Shown here: positions 35,614 to 44,877 of the stretch, one piece after another
Position numbering within the stretch: the stretch's first letter is position 1
How the letters are laid out: the number at the start of each line of letters is the position of its first letter
DNA from: Shewanella cyperi
GTDB taxonomy: Bacteria; Pseudomonadota; Gammaproteobacteria; Enterobacterales; Shewanellaceae
NCBI RefSeq assembly: GCF_017354985.1
Contig: NZ_CP071501.1
Span: 1,693,501 to 1,757,500, forward strand
Direction: 5' to 3'
Length of the DNA stretch: 64,000 bases
Notes under the pieces: model-generated
What the model saw: the letters and a program-made list of their open reading frames with translations, nothing else
What the model was told of the DNA's origin: nothing
Databases searched by the model: none
Made by a program: the position numbers and the translations under genes

Positions 35614-36585
35614 GTGAATTCAGACTTTAAGCTTCCACTTATCATTTCAGCTGCAATTCATGGCGGCGTGATACTTATCCTGGCGCTGGGCATAGACTTC
35701 CAGCACACACCGCCGCCAATGCCGGCGGCCAGTGCGCCTGCGGTGCAGGCTGTGGTCATAGACTCTGGCAAGGTGGCGGCGCGGGTGGAAGAGCTCAAGC
35801 AGAAAAAACGCGACGAGGAAAGGCGTGAGCGTGCCCGTCAGGAAGAGTTGGAGCGCAAGGCCGATGAAGCCAAGCGCGCCCGCGAGCTGGAGCAGGAGCG
35901 GATCCGCAAGCTGGAAGCCGAGCGCAAGCAGAAAGAAATTGAAACCCAGAAGGCCGCCGACGCTGCCAAGGCTGCCAAGCTGAAGGAACAGCAGGAAAAG
36001 GAAAAGGCCCAAAAGGCCGAAGCCGATCGCAAGCAAAAGGAAAAGGAGCGTCAGGCCGAAGAGGAAGCCGCCAAGAAAGCCGCCGACAAGCGCAAGGCGG
36101 AGGAAGAGGCTGCACGCAAGGCCGAGGAAGAGCGTAAGCGTAAGGAAGCCGAGCGCAAGGCCAAGGAAGAAGCCGAGCGTAAACGCAAGGCCGAGGAAGA
36201 AGCCAAACGCAAGGCGGCCGAGGAAGCCAAGCGCCGCGAGCAGGAACTGGCCGACATGATGGCGTCCGAGCAGGACACCATCAGTGCCGCCAAGAACCAG
36301 CAGGTGATGTCTGAACTGAGCCGTTATCAGGCGATGATCGCCAGCACGCTGCAGCGCAACGTACAGAAAGAAGACAGCATGCGTGGCAAGAGCTGCGAGA
36401 TGGTGGTGAAACTGGCCAAAGACGGTTTTGTGATCAGCAGCCGCGTCAAGCAGGGCGACGCCCAGGTTTGCCGTGCCACCCAGGCCGCCATTCAGAGGCT
36501 GCAACGCTTGCCCGTATCACCTCAGGCCGAGGTGTACGAAAAGATGAAAGAACTGAACATTATTTACAAACCCGAGTTCAATTAA
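35614..36585 (+). CDS. tolA: TolA, trans-periplasmic energy transducer
   Basis: About 323 residues: N-terminal anchor (LPLIISAAIHGGVILILALG with the Ser-His of the SHLS-type helix present as SAAIH), then about 190 residues of Lys/Glu/Ala/Arg-rich coiled coil (domain II), then a compact C-terminal domain III (CEMVVKLAKDGFVISSRVKQGDAQVCRATQAAIQRL) with a Cys pair. The second GTG (35614) is preferred, since AAGG lies seven bases before it but only one base before the GTG at 35608. Confidence 0.93.
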   Translation: MNSDFKLPLIISAAIHGGVILILALGIDFQHTPPPMPAASAPAVQAVVIDSGKVAARVEELKQKKRDEERRERARQEELERKADEAKRARELEQERIRKLEAERKQKEIETQKAADAAKAAKLKEQQEKEKAQKAEADRKQKEKERQAEEEAAKKAADKRKAEEEAARKAEEERKRKEAERKAKEEAERKRKAEEEAKRKAAEEAKRREQELADMMASEQDTISAAKNQQVMSELSRYQAMIASTLQRNVQKEDSMRGKSCEMVVKLAKDGFVISSRVKQGDAQVCRATQAAIQRLQRLPVSPQAEVYEKMKELNIIYKPEFN

Positions 36586-36594
36586 GGGAGCTAC

Positions 36595-37920
36595 ATGAAA
36601 CTTTTGCTTAAATGCGCACTGTTGCTCGCGGCAGTGCTGAGCGTGCCGGCCCGGGCGGCGCTGGACATAGTGATCACCGACGGTATCGACGCGGCCCGTC
36701 CCATCGCCGTCATGCCCTTTGTTTGGCAGGGCACAGGCCCCGTGCCGTCACAGATTTCCGATGTGGTCGCTTCGGATCTGACCCGCAGCGGCACCTTCAA
36801 GCCGCTGGATGAACTCAATCTGCCACAGCGTGGTTTGGCTTCGGTGAAGCAGTTCACCGCCAAGGCCTGGAGTGGCATGAATGCCGAGGCGCTGGTGGTG
36901 GGTGCCATCAAGCCCTTTGGCCCGGACCAGTATATGGTGACCTTTGATCTTATCGATCTGGTCAAGGCCCAGGTGCCCGGTAATGGCCCCCGCGCCATGG
37001 AAGAATTGCTGCTCGACAGCCGTGAGACTGTCATCAGTGCCGCCCAATTCCGCCAATATGGCCACAGGATCAGTGACATAGTTTATGAGAAGCTCACAGG
37101 GATCCGCGGTGCCTTCCTGACCCGCATCGCCTACGTGGTGGTCAATCACAATGAGAAACTGCCCTATAAACTGATGGTTGCCGATTATGACGGCTATAAC
37201 GAGGTTATGTTGCTGCGCTCCCCCGAGCCCTTGATGTCACCTTCCTGGTCTCCCGATGGTCGTCGTCTGGCCTATGTCAGCTTCGAGAACAAGAAGGCCG
37301 AAATCTATGTGCAGGACATTTACAGCCAGAACCGGACTTTGGTCAGCAGTTTCCCCGGTATCAACGGCGCTCCGTCCTTTTCTCCCGATGGCAAGACCCT
37401 GGCGGTGACCCTGTCCAAGGACGGCAATTCGGAAATTTACACTATTAATATCGATACCAAGGCCATCAAGCGCGTGACCAACCATTACGCCATTGATACC
37501 GAGCCTTCCTGGTTCCCCGATGGTCGCTCGCTGCTGTTCACTTCAGAGCGGGGTGGTCGTCCACAGCTCTATAGCGTAGAGTTGGCATCAGGCAAAATAG
37601 GCCGCCTGACTTTTGAAGGCGAATGGAACCTGGGTGGTTCCATCACCCCCGATGGCAACAGCCTGGTGTTTGTCAACCGTACCAACGGTAAATTCAATAT
37701 AGCCCGGATGGATTTGGAAACCCGCTTTATGCAGGTGCTGACCTCCACCCGTCTGGACGAATCTCCCAGTGTGGCGCCCAATGGCACCATGGTGATCTAT
37801 GGCACCACACACCAGGGCCGGCAGGTGCTCGCTGCCGTGTCCACAGATGGACGCTTCAAGGCAAGATTGCCGGTGGGGCAGGGTGACGTGAAATCACCCG
37901 CTTGGTCACCGTTTCTGTAA
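36595..37920 (+). CDS. tolB: TolB, periplasmic beta-propeller of the Tol-Pal system
   Basis: A 441-residue protein with a signal peptide (cleavage near ARAA, residue 20), an N-terminal alpha/beta domain ([20 protein letters not shown]) and six WD40-like PD40 blades with recurrent S-W/F-S-P-DG motifs ([58 protein letters not shown]). It binds Pal and TolA. AAGGGAG lies before the ATG, ten bases after tolA. Confidence 0.96.
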   Translation: MKLLLKCALLLAAVLSVPARAALDIVITDGIDAARPIAVMPFVWQGTGPVPSQISDVVASDLTRSGTFKPLDELNLPQRGLASVKQFTAKAWSGMNAEALVVGAIKPFGPDQYMVTFDLIDLVKAQVPGNGPRAMEELLLDSRETVISAAQFRQYGHRISDIVYEKLTGIRGAFLTRIAYVVVNHNEKLPYKLMVADYDGYNEVMLLRSPEPLMSPSWSPDGRRLAYVSFENKKAEIYVQDIYSQNRTLVSSFPGINGAPSFSPDGKTLAVTLSKDGNSEIYTINIDTKAIKRVTNHYAIDTEPSWFPDGRSLLFTSERGGRPQLYSVELASGKIGRLTFEGEWNLGGSITPDGNSLVFVNRTNGKFNIARMDLETRFMQVLTSTRLDESPSVAPNGTMVIYGTTHQGRQVLAAVSTDGRFKARLPVGQGDVKSPAWSPFL

Positions 37921-37944
37921 CAGTTATCAAAGAAGGATTATTTA

Positions 37945-38484
37945 ATGGAACTCAACAAATTGCTCAAAACTATGCTGATTGTGGTACCGGCCCTGGCGCT
38001 GGGTGCCTGTAGTTCGACCGATTCAGCCACAGACGCTACCGGCGGCAGCGGCTCCATGGGTGGCAGCGACAGCAGCATGACGGGTGGCGTTGAAACCGGC
38101 GGTGTGTCAACCATACTGTCCCCCGAAGAGCAGCAGCGTCAGATGGCAGAACAAATGCGCCGTGAGAATATTATTTACTTCGATTTTGACCGCAGCGAAG
38201 TGCAGGGTGAATACGTGGACATACTCAATGCCCACGGTAACTACCTGCTGGAACACCCCAGCGTGCGCGTGCTGATCGAAGGTCATTCCGATGAGCGCGG
38301 TACTCCCGAGTACAACATTGCCCTGGGTGAGCGCCGTGCCAAGGCCGTGGCCAAGTATCTGCAGGCCATGGGCGTGCAACCCGGCCAAATCAGCATAGTG
38401 AGCTATGGTGAAGAGAAGCCACAGGACATGTCACGCAGTGATGACGGCTTTGCCAAGAACCGCCGTGCGGTACTGGTTTACTGA
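37945..38484 (+). CDS. pal: Peptidoglycan-associated lipoprotein Pal
   Basis: A 179-residue lipoprotein: lipobox LALGAC (Cys22), a Gly/Ser-rich linker, then the OmpA-like domain (about 70-178) with IYFDFDRSEVQGEYVDIL, the peptidoglycan-binding VLIEGHSDERGTPEYNIALGERRA and SYGEEKPQ...NRRAVLVY. It links the outer membrane to peptidoglycan and to TolB. AAGGA lies upstream of the ATG. Confidence 0.96.
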   Translation: MELNKLLKTMLIVVPALALGACSSTDSATDATGGSGSMGGSDSSMTGGVETGGVSTILSPEEQQRQMAEQMRRENIIYFDFDRSEVQGEYVDILNAHGNYLLEHPSVRVLIEGHSDERGTPEYNIALGERRAKAVAKYLQAMGVQPGQISIVSYGEEKPQDMSRSDDGFAKNRRAVLVY

Positions 38485-38514
38485 GGATAACCCCAAGAGA
38501 CAGGATTGAGATTG

Positions 38515-39249
38515 ATGAATAAAAGCGTATTGGCAATGGCGTTGTTGCTGGCCGGCACTGCAGTGCAGGCGGCTCCCGCGCCGGTGGAAGATCTGGGTGG
38601 CGGCAGTCTGGACGAGCGTATTGCCCGTTTGGAGCGTGTGGTCAAGGCCAAGCAGCAGACGGAATTGGATCTGCTGCGCCGGGTGGACACCCTGCAACAG
38701 GAAGTGCTGGATCTGCGCGGTTTGACCGAACAGCAGAACTACCAGATCAATCAGATGCTGCAGCGTCAGCGTCAACTCTATGATGAGATTGCCAATCTGT
38801 CGGCCCAGCCGGCCCAGGCCAGCAGCAGTGTTGCGGCGACGCCGGAGGCCTCGGCCCCGGACGCCAGCCTGGACGAGACGGCACTCTATGAGCGGGCGGT
38901 CAATCTGGTGCTCAAGGAGCGCCAGTATGACGAGGCCACCGATGCCTTCCGGGGTTTCATCAAGCAATATCCTGACTCCACCTATGCTGCGAATGCCAAC
39001 TACTGGCTTGGACAGTTGCTCTATAATAAGAACCAACTGGATGAAGCCAAGCAGGCGTTCACCGCTGTGGTCAATCGTTTTACCGATTCCGGTAAGCGGG
39101 GCGACAGCATGGTCAAGCTGGGTCTGATTGCCGAAAAATCCGGCGATAAAGCCGGCGCCAAAAATTGGTATCAGAAGGTACTGAAAGAGTACGCAAACAG
39201 CGCCGCGGCGCGGATTGCACAGCAGCAGCTAAGTGCTTTAAAAGGTTAA
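38515..39249 (+). CDS. cpoB: CpoB (YbgF), cell-division coordinator
   Basis: A 244-residue periplasmic protein with a signal peptide (AVQA-A), an N-terminal coiled coil (about 30-95, LDERIARLERVVKAKQQ...), an Ala/Ser linker and a TPR domain (YERAVNLVLKERQYDEATDAF, ANYWLGQLLYNKNQLDEAKQAF, AAARIAQQQL). It tunes PBP1B with the Tol machine. The ATG at 38515 has AGGA nine bases upstream; the frame's earlier TTG codons are not needed. Last gene of the operon; the tRNA cluster follows. Confidence 0.93.
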   Translation: MNKSVLAMALLLAGTAVQAAPAPVEDLGGGSLDERIARLERVVKAKQQTELDLLRRVDTLQQEVLDLRGLTEQQNYQINQMLQRQRQLYDEIANLSAQPAQASSSVAATPEASAPDASLDETALYERAVNLVLKERQYDEATDAFRGFIKQYPDSTYAANANYWLGQLLYNKNQLDEAKQAFTAVVNRFTDSGKRGDSMVKLGLIAEKSGDKAGAKNWYQKVLKEYANSAAARIAQQQLSALKG

Positions 39250-39313
39250 TTAACTAAAAAACATACTCTTAGTTTGTTTTTCATGCAGACGGCAAAAAAT
39301 AGGGAATTTGCGC

Positions 39314-39341
39314 TTGCATGCAAAGATGAAAAAGGTATTAT
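39314..39341 (+). promoter_or_regulatory. Probable promoter of the tRNA-Lys cluster
   Basis: TTGCAT (39314-39319), 16-base spacer, TATTAT (39336-39341), then the GC-rich discriminator AGGCGCCCTCGG that is typical of stable-RNA promoters under stringent control. It lies 45 bases before the first tRNA. Confidence 0.6.
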
Positions 39342-39386
39342 AGGCGCCCTCGGAGCGGCTCAGGCCGTGACGGGGGCAAATTGAAT

Positions 39387-39462
39387 GGGTCGTTAGCTCA
39401 GTCGGTAGAGCAGTTGGCTTTTAACCAATTGGTCGAAGGTTCGAATCCTTCACGACCCACCA
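39387..39462 (+). tRNA. tRNA-Lys (UUU), copy 1
   Basis: A 76-base cloverleaf: acceptor GGGTCGT pairing with ACGACCC, CCA encoded, T-loop GGTTCGAATCC, anticodon TTT at 34-36 in CTTTTAA. All eight copies in the cluster are identical. Confidence 0.97.
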
Positions 39463-39485
39463 CTTCAACTTGTCCGTTTATCCGC

Positions 39486-39561
39486 GGGTCGTTAGCTCAG
39501 TCGGTAGAGCAGTTGGCTTTTAACCAATTGGTCGAAGGTTCGAATCCTTCACGACCCACCA
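39486..39561 (+). tRNA. tRNA-Lys (UUU), copy 2
   Basis: Identical to copy 1, with encoded CCA; separated from it by 23 bases. Confidence 0.97.
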
Positions 39562-39596
39562 CTCCAAGTGTTGTTCCGGATAAACCATTGCCTAAT

Positions 39597-39672
39597 GGGT
39601 CGTTAGCTCAGTCGGTAGAGCAGTTGGCTTTTAACCAATTGGTCGAAGGTTCGAATCCTTCACGACCCACCA
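39597..39672 (+). tRNA. tRNA-Lys (UUU), copy 3
   Basis: Identical to copy 1, with encoded CCA; 35-base spacer before it. Confidence 0.97.
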
Positions 39673-39700
39673 CTTTTGGTGGGGCAGGCAAACACAATAT

Positions 39701-39776
39701 GGGTCGTTAGCTCAGTCGGTAGAGCAGTTGGCTTTTAACCAATTGGTCGAAGGTTCGAATCCTTCACGACCCACCA
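39701..39776 (+). tRNA. tRNA-Lys (UUU), copy 4
   Basis: Identical to copy 1, with encoded CCA; 28-base spacer before it. Confidence 0.97.
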
Positions 39777-39812
39777 CTCTTTCAAGAGTGCACATTCCGC
39801 GGTACCTCAGAT

Positions 39813-39888
39813 GGGTCGTTAGCTCAGTCGGTAGAGCAGTTGGCTTTTAACCAATTGGTCGAAGGTTCGAATCCTTCACGACCCACCA
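39813..39888 (+). tRNA. tRNA-Lys (UUU), copy 5
   Basis: Identical to copy 1, with encoded CCA; its 36-base upstream spacer is the same as that before copy 8. Confidence 0.97.
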
Positions 39889-39908
39889 TCATCGCCGGAA
39901 CACAATAC

Positions 39909-39984
39909 GGGTCGTTAGCTCAGTCGGTAGAGCAGTTGGCTTTTAACCAATTGGTCGAAGGTTCGAATCCTTCACGACCCACCA
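39909..39984 (+). tRNA. tRNA-Lys (UUU), copy 6
   Basis: Identical to copy 1, with encoded CCA; 20-base spacer before it. Confidence 0.97.
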
Positions 39985-40017
39985 CCCTTGCGCCGGGGTA
40001 CAGGCCAAATCTTTTGC

Positions 40018-40093
40018 GGGTCGTTAGCTCAGTCGGTAGAGCAGTTGGCTTTTAACCAATTGGTCGAAGGTTCGAATCCTTCACGACCCACCA
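40018..40093 (+). tRNA. tRNA-Lys (UUU), copy 7
   Basis: Identical to copy 1, with encoded CCA; 33-base spacer before it. Confidence 0.97.
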
Positions 40094-40129
40094 CTCTTTC
40101 AAGAGTGCACATTCCGCGGTACCTCAGAT

Positions 40130-40205
40130 GGGTCGTTAGCTCAGTCGGTAGAGCAGTTGGCTTTTAACCAATTGGTCGAAGGTTCGAATCCTTCACGACC
40201 CACCA
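40130..40205 (+). tRNA. tRNA-Lys (UUU), copy 8
   Basis: Identical to copy 1, with encoded CCA; last of the cluster. Only a weak hairpin with a T-run (about 40210-40232) follows as a possible terminator. Confidence 0.97.
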
Positions 40206-40329
40206 TCATTTCTGCTTCCACAAGCTGCTGTTTTCTACTTTGGTCTCATAGACCTATTGCTAATATAACCCTGCTGTTTATTTGTTCATATTGCTGTTGA
40301 CCAATAATAAAAATCAGGGAGCAAGCTCA

Positions 40330-41514
40330 ATGAAACAAGCACCAGTATCAATCGCACTGGCAGCAGCACTTATGACGCTGGCCGGTGGCGCCAACGCCGA
40401 AGCGGGCAAAACCGACTTTAAGTTTGGCGGTTACATTAAAGCTGATGTGATGTTCAGTGATTACAGCAATGGCGCACCGGATTCGGGATATTTATCCCGA
40501 CAGTTTTATGTGCCAGGCACTATCTATGGCAAGGCCGGCAACGGCGAGCAGGTGGTGGATTTCCATGCCCGTGAAAGCCGTTTTAACTTTAAAACCACCA
40601 CGGATCTGGATGGTCATACTCTGAGTGGGTTTATTGAACTGGACTTTATGACCCATACCGATGGTGACGAGCGGGTCAGCAACAGCTATTCCCCCAGGAT
40701 CCGCCATGCCTTTGTCAGTTACGATAACTGGACCATGGGTCAAACCTGGACCACCTTCCAGAACCCGGGCGCTCTGCCGGAAAACCTCGATTTCGTCGGT
40801 GCCGCCGATGGCACGCCCTTCGTGCGTCAGACTCTGCTGCGCTATACCGACGGCGGATTCCAGTTTGCGATAGAAAACCCTGAAACGACGGTCAGCGGCT
40901 CCGAAGTGAAGGAAAATGGCAGCCTTGTAGGCTATGCCAGCGGTAAAGACAGGATTGTCGGTGGTTCTGGCATGCTCCCCGATATGGTTGCCCGCTATAA
41001 CTTCAAAACAGAGGGCGGCGCCTCATTTTCCGTGGCGGCGATTGGTCGGCAGTTGACCCTTGAAAAGCTCAACATCGATGACACTGTGCTGGGCTACGGA
41101 GCCAGCTTCTCAGGTGTTATTCCTGTGGGACAGGATGATATTCGCTTCACCGCAACCTGGGGTGAGGGCCTGGGACGTTATCTGGGGCTCAATTTTGCCA
41201 ATGCCGCCATGATAGATGCTGATGGTAATCTCGATACCATCGGCTCTTACGGCGGCTTCATTTCATATCGCCATTGGTGGAATGACAAGTGGCGCTCCAG
41301 TTTCACTGTTTCCGGCATGTCGGTCGATAACGATGTCGATATTACCGGCAGCAACATCAACAAGGATGCCTATTCGGGCTACGTCAACCTGTTGTATTCC
41401 CCAAGCAAGCCGCTGACCTTCGGTGTGGAATACATGTATGCCACCAACAGCAAGGAAAATGGCGACGACGGTGATTTGAACCGGGTGATTTTCTCGGCCA
41501 AGTACGTGCTTTAA
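40330..41514 (+). CDS. DcaP-family trimeric outer-membrane porin
   Basis: A 394-residue protein with a signal peptide (to NA-E near residue 24) and a beta-barrel pattern: alternating short amphipathic strands, FKFGGYIKADVMFSDYS at the start, the RHAFVSYDNWTMGQTWTTFQNPGALPENLDF segment diagnostic of DcaP-like porins, and a terminal FSAKYVL strand for barrel assembly. Members let small acids or other anions across the outer membrane. AGGGAG lies eight to nine bases before the ATG at 40330; an upstream frame extension is not credible as a signal. Followed by its own terminator. Confidence 0.85.
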   Translation: MKQAPVSIALAAALMTLAGGANAEAGKTDFKFGGYIKADVMFSDYSNGAPDSGYLSRQFYVPGTIYGKAGNGEQVVDFHARESRFNFKTTTDLDGHTLSGFIELDFMTHTDGDERVSNSYSPRIRHAFVSYDNWTMGQTWTTFQNPGALPENLDFVGAADGTPFVRQTLLRYTDGGFQFAIENPETTVSGSEVKENGSLVGYASGKDRIVGGSGMLPDMVARYNFKTEGGASFSVAAIGRQLTLEKLNIDDTVLGYGASFSGVIPVGQDDIRFTATWGEGLGRYLGLNFANAAMIDADGNLDTIGSYGGFISYRHWWNDKWRSSFTVSGMSVDNDVDITGSNINKDAYSGYVNLLYSPSKPLTFGVEYMYATNSKENGDDGDLNRVIFSAKYVL

Positions 41515-41531
41515 CACGCGGGTTGGAGATT

Positions 41532-41561
41532 AAAAAACGAAGCTTAGGCTTCGTTTTTTTT
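41532..41561. terminator. Bidirectional terminator between porin and HD-GYP genes
   Basis: AAAAAACGAAGC, loop TTA, GCTTCGTTTTTT-type hairpin flanked by A and T runs, between convergent genes. Confidence 0.85.
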
Positions 41562-41563
41562 GT

Positions 41564-43090
41564 CTAATTATCGGGGTAGCGGCGGCGTACCTCCTGGCAC
41601 AGGTCGAAATTGTCCAGCAGCACCTGCACCAGTGACGGATCAAATTTTTTGCCGCTCTGCTCCAACAGATAGGCGCGGATCTTGGCCGCGGGCCAGGGGG
41701 TCTTATAACTGCGTTTGGAGCCCAGGGCGTCAAACACATCCACCAGGGCCATAATTCTCGCCTCCATTGGGATATCCTTGCCCTTGAGGCCTTCGGGATA
41801 ACCGCTGCCATCCCAGCATTCATGGTGGTAGCGGGCCAGGGTGGCCCCCATGCGGGCAATGGGCAGGGAGGAGCGTGACAGCAAGGAGCCACCCACGGTG
41901 GCATGACTTTGCATTATGGCCCACTCATCGGGATCCAGCGGACCGGGCTTGTGCAAAATCGCTTCGGGGGTGGTGACCTTGCCGATATCGTGCAGTGGCG
42001 CGGCAATCTTGATGGCATGGACGAAGGAGGGCGGCAGCCCCAGTTTTTCGGCTATGAGTTCGCACAGCAGGGATACCCGTTTGACGTGGGAGCCGGTCTC
42101 CTTGCTCCTGGCCTCAATGGCGTCCCCCACTATGTACATCAGTTCATGCTGGGTCTGCTCCTGTTGGGCATGGGTGACCAGGCTTTCCAGCACCAGGGCC
42201 AGGTTGTTGGCGAACAGCTCCGCCAGGGAGGAATTGAAACCCTCACTGTGTTCGTTGTACTCGATGTACAGCACAGAGGAGGTGTCTTGACTGGTGGCAA
42301 ACACCCCGACAAAGATGCCGTTTTCATTGCTACTCTTGCCGTTGCGAAAGGCGTTATCGATTCTGTTTCTGACTGTTTGAGGCAGATCGGCGCCATTGCT
42401 GTCGGTATCGAACCGACCACAACTTGCCAGGGCCACCTCCTGCTCTTCCTGATAGAAGTTTTTCTCCCGCCGTACTATGTAGAGTGCCGAGCTGTCCATG
42501 TCCATCAGGGACAACAGATTGGCCAGCGCTGCGCTGGCAAACTTACTCAGGTCACGGATTTTCAGTATGTCGGTGGAGCATTCAATCAGGCGTCTGAACG
42601 CCTCCAGGCTGCGCTGTATGGTAACTATGTCACGGTAGCCCCGGATAGCCGTATACACAGCTGTGACCAGCTTCTGGGCGGTCAGCTCGGTCTTGGTTTT
42701 ATAGTCATTGATGTCGTAGCGGGTGATCACCTGATCCTCAGGTGCCAACCCCGCCTGTCCGGTTCTGAGGATCAGGCGTATGGTGCTGTTTTTCAGCTCG
42801 TTTCGGATCCAGTCCACCAAGGTCAGGCCGGCGTCGTCCTGCTCCATCACCACATCGATAAAGGCCATGGCAAATTCGGTGTCGCCGCCAAGCAATTCCC
42901 TGGCTTCGGCCGCCGACATGGCCGAGTGCAGCTGCAAGGGTCTGCCGAGCACCTGCTTGCGGGCCAGTACCAGGCGTGAGATCTGATGAATGGCGATTTC
43001 ATCATCCACTATCAAAATATGCCAGGTTTGTTCCCGGGATGCTGTGGCTTCCGGCATTTGCTTGGTGTTGAAATTGGTTTTGAACTTCAC
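41564..43090 (-). CDS. Response regulator: REC-DUF3369-HD-GYP
   Basis: About 508 residues. REC domain first (ILIVDDE; phospho-acceptor Asp79 in FIDVVME), then a DUF3369 sensor-like middle (about 150-320), then an HD-GYP domain with PLHDIGK, HATVGGSLL, YHHECWDGSGYPEGLKG and ALVDVFDALGSKRSYK. HD-GYP proteins hydrolyse cyclic di-GMP; the HD and GYP cores are complete, so an active phosphodiesterase is likely. The GTG at 43090 has GGAG eight bases upstream; a GTG three codons earlier abuts that site. It lies next to its likely kinase with about 14 bases between. Confidence 0.85.
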   Translation of the reverse strand: MKFKTNFNTKQMPEATASREQTWHILIVDDEIAIHQISRLVLARKQVLGRPLQLHSAMSAAEARELLGGDTEFAMAFIDVVMEQDDAGLTLVDWIRNELKNSTIRLILRTGQAGLAPEDQVITRYDINDYKTKTELTAQKLVTAVYTAIRGYRDIVTIQRSLEAFRRLIECSTDILKIRDLSKFASAALANLLSLMDMDSSALYIVRREKNFYQEEQEVALASCGRFDTDSNGADLPQTVRNRIDNAFRNGKSSNENGIFVGVFATSQDTSSVLYIEYNEHSEGFNSSLAELFANNLALVLESLVTHAQQEQTQHELMYIVGDAIEARSKETGSHVKRVSLLCELIAEKLGLPPSFVHAIKIAAPLHDIGKVTTPEAILHKPGPLDPDEWAIMQSHATVGGSLLSRSSLPIARMGATLARYHHECWDGSGYPEGLKGKDIPMEARIMALVDVFDALGSKRSYKTPWPAAKIRAYLLEQSGKKFDPSLVQVLLDNFDLCQEVRRRYPDN

Positions 43091-43104
43091 TGCAGACACT
43101 CCAA

Positions 43105-44454
43105 TCAGGTTCCGACGGCACGCTCTGGCTCGCCTGTCATGGCAAGATCAGCAAAGCTGTAACTGAGGCCAAAGCCGGGGGCATCATCGAGCAACCTCAC
43201 CCGTCCCTTGAGCTGTTGATTGACCAGATTGAACACAATTGACATGCCCAGCCCCACGCCGCCCTTGTGTCTGGCCGTGGTGTAAAAGGGTTCGAACAGG
43301 TGCTTTTTGCTTTCGCTGGTCAGGCCGCAGCCATTGTCGCGGTAAATGATTTCGTACAGGCCATCGGGACTGCGCCGGCCCTGGATGCTGATCCTGTGGG
43401 GACCCGGGCCATTGAAGCCATGCTGGACGCTGTTGCTGACAAGGTTGGTGAGGATCTGGGCGTGGGTCCCGGCGATTGTTTCCAGATGCCAATCCTCGGG
43501 AATATCGAGCTCCAGCTCGGCCTGAACCGGCTTCAACAAAGGCTTGAGGGTTAGTAAGGCCTGTTGGTAATAACTGGCGATATCCAGCAGACTGCGCTCG
43601 CTGGAATGCTGATCGGCGGCGGTGCGGCGGAAACTTTGCACCAGTTCCACCGCCCGCTCCAGATTGAGCCGCAGCAGCGGCATGGCTTCCCGGGACAGAA
43701 GCAGGAAATCGCTCAGATCCTGCTCGCTCAGTTCCTGGCTGGCAAACTGCCTGGCCAGATTTTCCAGCTGCTCTTCCAGCAGGCTCTGGGTGGTGATAGC
43801 CACCCCAAGGGGGGTATTGACCTCATGTGCCAGCCCGGCCACCAGATTACCCAGGGCGGCCATTTTTTCCGACTCGATCAGATGATGTTGAATTTCTTTC
43901 AGCTCTTCGGTGGCCTGAGCCAGATGGGCGGTACGTTCGCGGATAAGCTTTTGCAGCTGCTGCTGGGCATTGAGGGCCTTTTCTTCCTGGTCAACCCGCT
44001 CCATTTCGGCCTCGATTCGGCCGGAGAAGAGTTTGAACAGCGCCAGGGTCTTTTGCTCATCTTCTATGGGCTGGTGATACATGGCGACTATGATGCCCAT
44101 AACAGTGCCGTCGAGACTGTGCAAGGGCGTGCCTATGTAGCCTTGCACCTTCATCTCCTGCAGCAGGGTATCCGCCGGGTAGGCGGCACAGACATCGCTT
44201 GGGTAACAGCAAATGCTGTCATCTGCGGCATTGGCGCAGGGGGTACCCTGCAGGCTGTAGCTGATGTTGTCCACCAGGGAGTCACCCGCCGCCAGCGCCA
44301 GGGTATGGGCGCAGTTATTGACCCGGTCGATACGGGCCACCAGGGTAAAATCAGCCTTGACCGCCTGGTGCAGGGCCTGGGTAATGGTATTGAAAAACGC
44401 CTGACCGCGGGTGTTGGAGACGTTTTCAATAATGGTTTTCAACAGTGTTTCCAT
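43105..44454 (-). CDS. GAF-domain sensor histidine kinase
   Basis: A 449-residue soluble kinase: GAF-like domain (about 15-150) with a Cys-rich loop (TPCANAADDSICCYPSDVC), a coiled coil, dimerisation helix with phospho-His210 in LVAGLAHEVNTPLG, then HATPase motifs N (LTNLVSNSVQHG), G1 (IIYRDNGCGL), F (LFEPFYTT) and G2 (HKGGVGLGMSI). No transmembrane helix, so it senses a cytoplasmic signal, perhaps redox or ligand, given five Cys in the GAF part. The HD-GYP regulator follows directly. Confidence 0.88.
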   Translation of the reverse strand: METLLKTIIENVSNTRGQAFFNTITQALHQAVKADFTLVARIDRVNNCAHTLALAAGDSLVDNISYSLQGTPCANAADDSICCYPSDVCAAYPADTLLQEMKVQGYIGTPLHSLDGTVMGIIVAMYHQPIEDEQKTLALFKLFSGRIEAEMERVDQEEKALNAQQQLQKLIRERTAHLAQATEELKEIQHHLIESEKMAALGNLVAGLAHEVNTPLGVAITTQSLLEEQLENLARQFASQELSEQDLSDFLLLSREAMPLLRLNLERAVELVQSFRRTAADQHSSERSLLDIASYYQQALLTLKPLLKPVQAELELDIPEDWHLETIAGTHAQILTNLVSNSVQHGFNGPGPHRISIQGRRSPDGLYEIIYRDNGCGLTSESKKHLFEPFYTTARHKGGVGLGMSIVFNLVNQQLKGRVRLLDDAPGFGLSYSFADLAMTGEPERAVGT

Positions 44455-44517
44455 TGATGCATTCCAATGGTGACGACACAGTTAAAGCATAGACCAAGGC
44501 GTTGTGAACGCCGGATA

Positions 44518-44542
44518 CAAAAAGGCCTGCGCGGGGCAGGCC
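44518..44542 (-). terminator. Minus-strand terminator after grxA
   Basis: GGCCTGCC and GGCAGGCC-type arms with a CCGC loop, followed on the minus strand by five T, about 20 bases after the grxA stop. Confidence 0.75.
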
Positions 44543-44562
44543 AATCCAGAATTCAGGCAGGC

Positions 44563-44820
44563 TCAGAGCAGCTGATTGCTCATGACATAGGCTTCGAAAT
44601 CGGTGCAGCCGCCAACGTGCTGATCGTTGAGAAAAATCTGCGGTACTGTCGCCACGGGTTTACCTATGGTCTTAGACAGATCTTCCTTGCTGATCCCTTC
44701 CTCATACATGTCCACATAACGGAATTTGAAGTCGTCACGCTTTTCGGTCAACTGCTCGGACAGTTGCACGGCGCGGACACAATAGGGACAGCCGGGGCGG
44801 CCAAAAATGACTACGTTCAT
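44563..44820 (-). CDS. grxA: Glutaredoxin 1
   Basis: An 85-residue dithiol glutaredoxin, same length as E. coli GrxA and collinear with it: IFGRPGCPYCVRA (Cys11-Pro-Tyr-Cys14), KFRYVDMYEEGISKEDL, the cis-Pro loop ATVPQIFL and the glutathione-binding GGCTDFEAYV. It reduces ribonucleotide reductase and protein disulfides with glutathione. Confidence 0.93.
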   Translation of the reverse strand: MNVVIFGRPGCPYCVRAVQLSEQLTEKRDDFKFRYVDMYEEGISKEDLSKTIGKPVATVPQIFLNDQHVGGCTDFEAYVMSNQLL

Positions 44821-44877
44821 GTCAGCTCCTCAAATAAATGTGCGCAATTTATACCACAGCCGCAGCGCAATTGATAT

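Noticed and set aside
39387..40205. Regular repeats with 20-36-base spacers, resembling a CRISPR array; also translated as a repeating open frame
   Set aside because: The 76-base repeat folds as tRNA-Lys with encoded CCA; no cas genes are near, and spacers 4 and 7 are the same.
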